From the NCBI GenBank assembly GCA_018667995.1, contig JABIQT010000687.1, positions 1 to 6,441 of the forward strand: a stretch of 6,441 nt of DNA, in the 5' to 3' direction. Below are positions 1-5,083 of this stretch, in pieces. A program made the translations under genes and the position numbers. Below the pieces are notes generated by a model. The model ran no database searches, was not told where the DNA came from, and was given only the letters and a program-made list of their open reading frames with translations. Within the stretch, counting starts at the first letter, position 1; every line of letters starts with the position of its first letter. The stretch comes from Candidatus Latescibacterota bacterium (lineage in GTDB: Bacteria; JAAXHH01; JABIQT01).

Positions 1-1212
1 GATGAACAGGCCCTGTCCCGCAGTCGACAACCATGCCAATAGGTATCCCCAACCGCCGATGACGCCCAACAGAGCGGTTCGATAGCTGAACATGTGCTCG
101 ATTGGATCTCTGGTGCGATCTCTGTCGAAAGCTCGCTGCCATACTTCACGGAGGTGCGGCCGGGCAATCCAGATAGACCAGAGTGACAGCGCGATCAACG
201 CTCCATGACTTTCGAAACTGATGATTTCGGGCGGTGCGGCCTGCTGCCCCTGTAGGCCAACTGATACCCCCAGAGTGTTCATTGCGCCAATCTTAAGTAT
301 GGCCAGAAGTCCAAACACCCAGAAGCTGAGTAGGATGTCCAGGCTGCAGAAATAAGTGAAGGCGATCAGCGAGGGAAGTATACGGAAGGCATAGGTGGGA
401 AATTGGTTGGCAAAGATAAAGGCCTTGCTCGTATATGAACCGAACAATTGAATTCGTTCGATCCCTTCATTAAAGTAGCCGTTGATATTCCATACAATAA
501 CCACCGCCGGGATGGCAAAGCCCAACCAGAACCACCCGTTCTTGAACAACTCCGGGACAGCGCGTCCCGGAGCATCAAAACCCGAAACCAGTGCTTGCGG
601 CAAGGCGACCAGAGGAAAGGTCAGCTTCTCGTGATCGATCCATTGCCGCCTGAATATCACGGTCATGCAAATACCCATCCAGATCATGACAGCGGCGACG
701 CTGAGCCACCACAGCAGGGGCGATAGCCAGGCGCTCCATGGCACTGATGCCCCCTGTGGAAGTCCGTTGTAGAATGATGGAACGACGGCATCTGGAGGAA
801 ACAGCCATTCGGGCAGGCTGCCAACGAAGGAGGCGTTCCAGCCGTTCTCCTGCGTGGCATAGTAAGCGGGCGCGGTCATAATACCGGCCCAATAGCCCGT
901 CCATCCGATGGCTGGCACGTTGCCGACAATCCATCCCATACACAGAATAACTAGCAACTCCGTACCGGACAGCGCGACGCGTGGCACGAACTTTCGAAGG
1001 GCTACATTGATGCCCATCCAGAGCACGAAAGGGATGAATGCCGACATGGGAAGATTGCTCATGACCAGGGCGGCAGAATGCATTACAAATTCGGTGTAAT
1101 TGGTCCAGACGCAGAGCGCTGCAGCTGTGAGCGCGCCCAAGATCACGGATCGTACAGTGATGCCGTGACGTGAGTGAGATCCGGTGGAATCAGGTCTTTC
1201 ATGTAGGGGCAT
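1..1212 (-). CDS. Polytopic membrane protein, DUF6785/OPT-like family (C-terminus beyond window)
   Basis: The minus strand is open from about 1266 down to position 1 without a stop, giving 404 visible residues from the ATG at 1212. I see about eight hydrophobic segments, roughly residues 20-40, 54-74, 84-104, 163-186, 226-243, 284-306, 334-350 and 380-400, so it is an inner-membrane protein. Charged or polar blocks include RRQW at 188-191, followed by DHEKLTFP, and an aromatic-rich loop at about 105-165. This pattern resembles the large DUF6785-type membrane proteins, which are related to oligopeptide-transporter-like permeases and usually exceed 600 residues, so about a third is missing. The start is uncertain: the frame continues upstream to a GTG at 1254 (14 more residues), and neither site has a strong Shine-Dalgarno. 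Divergent placement beside an enzyme cluster suggests substrate transport, which is inference. Family recognition is from memory and no transport substrate can be named. Confidence 0.72.
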   Translation of the reverse strand, partial: MPLHERPDSTGSHSRHGITVRSVILGALTAAALCVWTNYTEFVMHSAALVMSNLPMSAFIPFVLWMGINVALRKFVPRVALSGTELLVILCMGWIVGNVPAIGWTGYWAGIMTAPAYYATQENGWNASFVGSLPEWLFPPDAVVPSFYNGLPQGASVPWSAWLSPLLWWLSVAAVMIWMGICMTVIFRRQWIDHEKLTFPLVALPQALVSGFDAPGRAVPELFKNGWFWLGFAIPAVVIVWNINGYFNEGIERIQLFGSYTSKAFIFANQFPTYAFRILPSLIAFTYFCSLDILLSFWVFGLLAILKIGAMNTLGVSVGLQGQQAAPPEIISFESHGALIALSLWSIWIARPHLREVWQRAFDRDRTRDPIEHMFSYRTALLGVIGGWGYLLAWLSTAGQGLFI

Positions 1213-1446
1213 CAGGCTAAGATATCTGTCCAACGGATCAAAATCAACTGCCACGGATCCGATGTCGCTTTAGATACGAGATTGCGTCGAAATGAATTGC
1301 CGGATCTTTCGCAGAACCGAGCCGCGGAATGCGACCTGCTTCTGAGCCCTGTATTGGTGGATATTTCACTTGCTATTTATAGGCTCGAGACTTATCGTGG
1401 AGCTGCATTCAATCGAGCCGAAAATAGAGCAAAATGGGAGCCGTAT
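1213..1446. promoter_or_regulatory. Divergent intergenic region between membrane protein and cupin genes
   Basis: About 190-235 bp (depending on the start of the leftward gene) separate two divergent genes, so promoters in both directions are expected here. A poor plus-strand candidate is TTGGTG at 1354-1359 with TTTATA at 1376-1381, spacer 16. I found no good consensus for the leftward gene and no convincing inverted-repeat operator. The cupin frame stays open upstream to 1282, but that translation lacks a cupin-like pattern and has no ribosome-binding site, so I read it as non-coding. Confidence 0.4.
1436..1440 (+). promoter_or_regulatory. Ribosome binding site that fixes the cupin start
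   Basis: GGGAG sits six bases before the ATG at 1447. This strong Shine-Dalgarno favours the 117-residue product over the longer reading from a TTG at 1282. Confidence 0.7.
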
Positions 1447-1800
1447 ATGCCCGTTCACAGAGGTTTATCTGCGGATAATCGTCCCGCATGGTGTGATGTT
1501 ACGAGTGCCGGAATATTCAGCGTGCCACGTAACGGACGATTTGACCGGCACTATCACGATTTCGAGGAGTACTGGTTAGTCTTCAAGGGGCGAGCCAAAG
1601 TTGTGACCGAAGATGTGGAATTCATAGTCGAGCCTGGAGACATTGTGTGCACTCAGGCCGGGGACGAGCATGACGTAGTCGAGGTCTACGAGGACCTGGA
1701 GGCGTTCTACTTCGAAGGTGCTTGCCCCGATGGTGGCCGCCTGGGGCACCTCCACAGGACTCCGGAACTGGCGCAGGGGCACGACGTGCCCGGTAAATAG
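1447..1800 (+). CDS. Small single-domain cupin protein
   Basis: The 117-residue product is a one-domain cupin, a metal-binding beta-barrel. Cupin motif 1 is clear: G30, H35, H37, E41 and G48 in the spacing G-x4-H-x-H-x3-E-x6-G. Motif 2 follows as P63-G64-D65 and then G72 and H75. H35, H37, E41 and H75 would be the four ligands of a divalent metal (Fe, Mn, Ni or Zn in the superfamily), so the protein is likely catalytic or metal-dependent rather than a degenerate sugar binder. The C-terminal 25 residues (GGRLGHLH onward) are polar with three more histidines. No DNA-binding domain or signal peptide is present, so it is cytoplasmic. The next gene starts 38 bp downstream and probably shares its transcript. 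The reaction cannot be told from sequence; an isomerase, dioxygenase or decarboxylase are all possible. Confidence 0.82.
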   Translation: MPVHRGLSADNRPAWCDVTSAGIFSVPRNGRFDRHYHDFEEYWLVFKGRAKVVTEDVEFIVEPGDIVCTQAGDEHDVVEVYEDLEAFYFEGACPDGGRLGHLHRTPELAQGHDVPGK

Positions 1801-1824
1801 ATTAGTTGTTTCGTCTGAGCTGTT

Positions 1825-1830
1825 AGGTGG
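1825..1830 (+). promoter_or_regulatory. Ribosome binding site of the amidotransferase-like gene
   Basis: AGGTGG lies eight bases before the ATG at 1839. It overlaps the alternative in-frame GTG at 1827, which argues that 1839 is the real start. Confidence 0.6.
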
Positions 1831-1838
1831 CGTTAACC

Positions 1839-2537
1839 ATGATAGTCTGGGTACGTGTAGAGACGCCGGAAAAGTATGAACTGAAACAAGGCGACTTCCA
1901 TCTCAAACGTCGCTTCGAGGAGTTATCCGGTGATCTGTGCCTGGTGATCCATCTGTCGCAGATGGATCCGGGTGTCTTGCAGGCCTTGAAACCACGGGCT
2001 CTGCTATTGAGCGGTTGCGGAACATTTTTTCGGCATTTTAAGCCTGAATCGCTTTATCCCTTTGAGGATACACTCCATGCCATGCCCGATGTGCCCACGA
2101 TTGGATTCTGTGGGAGTCACCAATTTCTGGGCATAATGTTTAAAGACGGTTTCAGGAATCTCACAGAGCTGGACGACGAAATGATGAGACCCCTCAAGCC
2201 GGGGGAACCGGACCCCCAGTCTGATCCTAATCCGGACGCCGCCGGGTTTTACTCAGAAGAAGGATTTCACTCCGTCCAAGCCTTGTCGACCGATCCGCTT
2301 TTTGATGGACTGCCCGAGAGATTCGTAGTTCGTGAGTCTCACTACGCCGAGGTAAAGCGTCTGCCACCGGATTTCAACCTCATTGCCTCAAATGAGAACT
2401 GCCGCATTCAGGCGATGAAACATAGAACACGCCCTCTGTATGGAACTCAATTTCATCCCGAGGCATGGGTAGAAACGTATCCCCACGGACGGGAGATCCT
2501 TCAAAACTTCTTCCGCATCGCGGGCATTCTGCCTTAA
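1839..2537 (+). CDS. Free-standing class I glutamine amidotransferase-like protein
   Basis: This 232-residue protein has the class I (triad) glutamine amidotransferase fold with no attached synthetase domain. The nucleophile elbow is GFCGSHQ with C91, and the His-Glu pair is in QFHPE with H206 and E208, so the Cys-His-Glu triad is complete. A block at about residues 53-60 (RALLLSGC) matches the strand that in this family usually ends in SGGP; here Gly-Pro is replaced. The elbow is also atypical: the usual Gly two residues after Cys is Ser93. Family members hydrolyse glutamine to pass ammonia to a partner, or act as gamma-glutamyl hydrolases. No ammonia-accepting synthetase is visible in the window, so a stand-alone hydrolase or amidase role is as likely. 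It follows the cupin closely and probably shares its transcript. An in-frame GTG at 1827 would add four residues. The stop overlaps the stop of a minus-strand gene remnant. Confidence 0.8.
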   Translation: MIVWVRVETPEKYELKQGDFHLKRRFEELSGDLCLVIHLSQMDPGVLQALKPRALLLSGCGTFFRHFKPESLYPFEDTLHAMPDVPTIGFCGSHQFLGIMFKDGFRNLTELDDEMMRPLKPGEPDPQSDPNPDAAGFYSEEGFHSVQALSTDPLFDGLPERFVVRESHYAEVKRLPPDFNLIASNENCRIQAMKHRTRPLYGTQFHPEAWVETYPHGREILQNFFRIAGILP

Positions 2538-2550
2538 GCATGATACATGC
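2538..2550 (+). other. Short perfect hairpin right after the amidotransferase-like stop codon
   Basis: GCATG, a three-base loop ATA, then CATGC form a perfect 5 bp stem immediately after the TAA. No T-tract follows and the stem is short, so it is at best a weak transcription end or an RNA-stabilising 3' structure. Confidence 0.2.
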
Positions 2551-2684
2551 ATATAACTGACCTTTCCAGGGCAGAACCAATCGACGACTTGATTTCGTAT
2601 TGAAGTTCATGGGTAGTCAAAGACCCTGGCAACAGACCTGGGGTGTATGCCTGGGCACAATAGGGTAAGCCGACCGATCCGGCG

Positions 2685-2713
2685 TTGATGCGTAGTGAGT
2701 AGCTATTCATAAT
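2685..2713 (+). promoter_or_regulatory. Candidate sigma70-type promoter of the NicO-led operon
   Basis: TTGATG at 2685-2690 (four of six matches to the -35 consensus) and CATAAT at 2708-2713 (five of six to the -10) are separated by an ideal 17 bp. Transcription would start near 2720, only about eight bases before the GTG start at 2728, implying a nearly leaderless message. The boxes lie inside the putative phosphoesterase remnant. Genome-specific promoter consensus is unknown. Confidence 0.4.
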
Positions 2714-2727
2714 ATCTGGGGCTGATC

Positions 2728-3450
2728 GTGACCGATGCGTTGCTGTTTTACTATCCAACTGCCTTTATTCTGGGCGCGCTGCACTCGTTTGAACCCGCCC
2801 ATGGAAAGGCTGTGTTGGTGGCCTATGTGGTCGGTAATAACCGCAGCTACGTGCATACACTGCTATTCGGGGTGACCATAGCGGTGGCGCACACATTCAG
2901 TATTATGTTGCTTGGAATAGGAACCTGGCTTGCGGCAGACCAATACGGCATTCCAATCGAAGGTCCCATAATCGGTATTGTGGGAGGATTGGTGGTGTTG
3001 TTCGTTGGGTTCTGGATGCTGCTCCGTTGGCGTGTCGGCGCGTGCCCGCATCCTGGACACGGGCACCACGATCATTCTTCCGAAAGCGGTAGTGGACACC
3101 AGAACGGACGAGAGAGCAGTGCTCCGTCTTTAAAGCAACTACTTGTCATAGGAGTCGGTGGTGGTCTGATACCTTGCCCGTCTGGTGTGGCTATGTTGAT
3201 GACCGCCGTAGCTGCTGGTAATCTGGGCGAGGGACTTGGCCTCGCCGCGGCCTTCAGCCTGGGGGCTGGTGCGGTAGTTATCGTATTGAGTACTGTGATG
3301 ATGCGTGCTTCCGGATGGACTAGTCGGTGGATCTCGCAGACGGGATCCCTGGCCGACCATATGCCCATGGTAGGCAGCCTGCTTGTGATATGCGTCGGCG
3401 TGTGGCTATCCGGTAGCGCCTTTCTGGACATTATGAATCAAAGCCCATAG
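2728..3450 (+). CDS. NicO/RcnA-type nickel/cobalt transporter
   Basis: The 240-residue product is a six-segment inner-membrane protein of the NicO (RcnA-like) family, whose members move Ni2+ and Co2+, in the best-studied case outward. The N-terminal signature GALHSFEPAHGKA places H19 and H25 in the first membrane helix. A second signature, GGGLIPCPSG, lies at 144-153 (P149, C150, P151). Membrane segments fall at roughly 10-35, 43-68, 80-100, 137-163, 168-192 and 213-232. Between the third and fourth is a hydrophilic loop (about 101-135) rich in histidine (H108, H111, H113, H114, H116, H124), typical of metal capture. The start is a GTG; ctgggg at 2716-2721 gives a weak Shine-Dalgarno, and no later in-frame start would spare the H19 motif. 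It is followed after 14 bp by the oxygenase gene. Export versus import cannot be decided from sequence, and related proteins with other substrates are possible. Confidence 0.87.
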   Translation: MTDALLFYYPTAFILGALHSFEPAHGKAVLVAYVVGNNRSYVHTLLFGVTIAVAHTFSIMLLGIGTWLAADQYGIPIEGPIIGIVGGLVVLFVGFWMLLRWRVGACPHPGHGHHDHSSESGSGHQNGRESSAPSLKQLLVIGVGGGLIPCPSGVAMLMTAVAAGNLGEGLGLAAAFSLGAGAVVIVLSTVMMRASGWTSRWISQTGSLADHMPMVGSLLVICVGVWLSGSAFLDIMNQSP

Positions 3451-3464
3451 ACACGAGGTGACGT

Positions 3465-4292
3465 ATGACTGACAAGTTCAGCAACTACGAAACCAGGTTG
3501 GATCAGGAAATGAGCGACCTGGAGGCTAATGCGTTTATGGAAACCGGCTACGTGAGGCTTGGAAGGATCGCATCATCGAGTGAACTGGTGGCGCTTCGCA
3601 GCAGAATTGACGACATCATGCTGGGAAATGTGAAATACGATCAGATGCCTATGCAGCTTGACTCCGAAACCGGAAAGTACGGCGACGTTCCGGGTCAGAC
3701 TCTGGCAGACGCTCCATCCACGCTTGCCTATCGTAGAATTGACGAACTGTGGCGCGATCCGGTATTTCTCGGCTATATGCAGCAGCCACTATTCAAGAGC
3801 ATCGCCGCCAGATTTATCGGTACCGAGGTATCCGTGTTTCGGGCTATGTTCATGAACAAACCCGCCCATAGAGGTACGGAACTGCCGTGGCACCAGGATG
3901 TGGGGGCCGGCTGGGGACTGGATGCCAATCCAATTACTACGATCTGGACAGCCATGGACGATGCGACCAGGGACAGCGGCTGTATGCAACTCGCCCCCGG
4001 CAGCCATAAAGCAGGTGTCTTGAGCGAGCGGCACTTTCCGACGGAGGAGCAAATCACACGACACGCCCCTCCCGCAGGCTGTATTCATCTGGAAGCTGTC
4101 GCGGGGGAAGCCATTCTTCTGCACAACTTTCTGCTGCACCGTTCCCCGGTAAATACAAGTGACCAGCCTCGCCGCGCTTTCAGTGTGCCCTATATGAATG
4201 CCAGTGTAAAAGATGTGCAGAGCGGAAGGACCTTTCCCGTGGTATTCGGTGAGCAGGCACTCATTCCAGAGGAACAGGTAGCGAATTCATGA
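3465..4292 (+). CDS. Phytanoyl-CoA dioxygenase (PhyH) family Fe(II)/2-oxoglutarate oxygenase
   Basis: The 275-residue cytoplasmic protein belongs to the PhyH family of non-haem iron oxygenases, which couple 2-oxoglutarate decarboxylation to hydroxylation (or, rarely, halogenation) of a substrate. The iron triad is visible as H143-Q-D145 in LPWHQD and H225 in LLHRSPVN; R236, eleven residues after the distal His, is placed to bind the 2-oxoglutarate carboxylate. The presence of Asp145 fits a hydroxylase rather than a halogenase. The segment at 158-181 (TTIWTAMDD to LAPGSH) is the usual core strand pair and SGCMQLAPGSHK block of the family. Length is normal. A ribosome-binding site (GAGGTG, 3455-3460) precedes the ATG. 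The stop overlaps the next ATG by four bases, so the oxygenase and the dehydrogenase are translationally coupled. The substrate is unknown; the family spans acyl-CoAs, amino acids, ectoine and secondary metabolites. Confidence 0.9.
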   Translation: MTDKFSNYETRLDQEMSDLEANAFMETGYVRLGRIASSSELVALRSRIDDIMLGNVKYDQMPMQLDSETGKYGDVPGQTLADAPSTLAYRRIDELWRDPVFLGYMQQPLFKSIAARFIGTEVSVFRAMFMNKPAHRGTELPWHQDVGAGWGLDANPITTIWTAMDDATRDSGCMQLAPGSHKAGVLSERHFPTEEQITRHAPPAGCIHLEAVAGEAILLHNFLLHRSPVNTSDQPRRAFSVPYMNASVKDVQSGRTFPVVFGEQALIPEEQVANS

Positions 4293-5038
4293 AGCTAGAG
4301 GGCAAAGTCGCCATCGTCACGGGCGGTGGCACGGGTATCGGTTCCGCCGCGGCGCTTCTTATGGCCGCTGAAGGTGCCAGAGTCTGCGTTTCGGGGAGAA
4401 GGCCATCGCCACTAGCCGCTACAGTGGATGCGATCACGTCGGCAGGAGGCCAGGCAATGGCGGTATCTGGAAACGTCGCTTCCGCAGAAGATACCCAAAG
4501 GTTAGTGCAAGACACGCTTTCGACATTTGGCCGATTGGATATTCTCGTAACGAGTGCTGGTACGGCGAACCTGACGGCGGTGGCTGATATGACCGAGTCC
4601 GAATGGGATGAAACGCTCGAAACGAACCTCAAGGGCACTTTTCTGGCCGTGAAAGCCGTACTACCTACAATGGTTTCCCAGGCGTCCGGAACCATTGTTA
4701 CCGTCAGCTCTATTCTGGGTCAACGTGGTATGAAGGGGGCTGCAGCCTATGGTGCGTCTAAGGCGGGTATTGAACAGTTCACGAAGGTGGTAGCCCTTGA
4801 ACACGCCGGACAGGGAATTCGGGCAAATACTATCGCGCCAGGATGGGTTGAGACGCCCATGACCGATACGCTTCCCAAGGATTCAGGGCTGCGCAAATTT
4901 ATCTCATCGAGGATACCAGCAGGTCGCTTCGGAGAGCCTGAAGAGATCGCTCACGCCGTACTCTACCTGGCCAGCGATGAGGCCTGTTGGATAACGGGTA
5001 CCGTCTTAACGATCGACGGCGGATGGAAAGCGCAATGA
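4289..5038 (+). CDS. Short-chain dehydrogenase/reductase (classical SDR)
   Basis: The 249-residue product is a complete classical SDR with a Rossmann fold. The cofactor loop TGGGTGIG is at residues 11-18. The NNAG-type block reads SAG at 89-91, and the catalytic residues are N113, S141, Y154 and K158 (Y-GAS-K). Further family marks are PGWVETPM at 184-191 and the C-terminal ITGTVLTIDGG at 235-245. Arginines R37 and R38 after the second strand, with no Asp there, suggest NADP(H) rather than NAD(H). It would interconvert an alcohol and a ketone, and closest in style are FabG-like and sugar or steroid alcohol dehydrogenases. The start overlaps the oxygenase stop (ATGA at 4289-4292), making a functional pair likely: hydroxylation followed by oxidation of the new hydroxyl. 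The substrate is not readable from sequence. Confidence 0.9.
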   Translation: MKLEGKVAIVTGGGTGIGSAAALLMAAEGARVCVSGRRPSPLAATVDAITSAGGQAMAVSGNVASAEDTQRLVQDTLSTFGRLDILVTSAGTANLTAVADMTESEWDETLETNLKGTFLAVKAVLPTMVSQASGTIVTVSSILGQRGMKGAAAYGASKAGIEQFTKVVALEHAGQGIRANTIAPGWVETPMTDTLPKDSGLRKFISSRIPAGRFGEPEEIAHAVLYLASDEACWITGTVLTIDGGWKAQ

Positions 5039-5072
5039 TCTCTGGTGCACCCACTGGAGACGCAATTGAGAT

Positions 5073-5076
5073 GGAG
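5073..5076 (+). promoter_or_regulatory. Ribosome binding site of the flavoprotein gene
   Basis: GGAG lies seven bases before the ATG at 5084 and selects it over upstream in-frame GTG (5045) and TTG (5066) codons. The ATG at 5071 is in another frame. Confidence 0.65.
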
Positions 5077-5083
5077 TTCAAAA

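Larger units (their letters stand above)
2534..2713 (-). pseudogene. Possible C-terminal remnant of a metallophosphoesterase
   Basis: The 190 bp between the amidotransferase-like and NicO genes is open on the minus strand. It encodes about 59 residues beginning near MNSYS and containing RINAGSVGLPY (codons at about 2660-2695), then a segment ending LQYEI and SALER. This resembles the conserved tail of YfcE-like calcineurin-type phosphoesterases, where an [N-P/A-GSVG-x-P] block is followed by a short strand ending in Y-D. The catalytic GNHD/GHTH part is absent: the upstream DNA is taken by the NicO gene on the opposite strand. If real, it is a truncated relic left by a rearrangement. Its TAA stop (plus 2534-2536) overlaps the neighbouring convergent stop in a shared TTAA. 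The recognition rests on one short motif, so a chance open frame remains possible. Confidence 0.4.

Noticed and set aside
448-943. Open frames on both strands at 448-726 (+), 575-943 (-) and 366-578 (-)
   Set aside because: All overlap the long minus-strand membrane-protein frame, which runs from about 1266 to 1 without a stop and has a coherent hydrophobic pattern; these have none.
1282-1446. N-terminal extension of the cupin from a TTG at 1282
   Set aside because: No Shine-Dalgarno precedes the TTG and the added 55 residues do not look like part of a cupin, whereas GGGAG sits correctly before the ATG at 1447.
2566-2629. CCAGGG (2566-2571) and CCCTGG (2624-2629) as a terminator or operator inverted repeat
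   Set aside because: The 6 bp arms are 52 bases apart with no T-tract; such pairs are expected by chance.
3789-4139. Minus-strand frames opposite the PhyH gene (3773-4057 and 3789-4139)
   Set aside because: They sit opposite the conserved HxD and SGCMQLAPGSH region of the oxygenase and have no recognisable features of their own.
4261-4695. 144-residue open frame on the minus strand
   Set aside because: It lies antisense to the start of a complete, motif-rich SDR gene, has no ribosome-binding site I could recognise and shows no family pattern; it is a shadow of codon bias.
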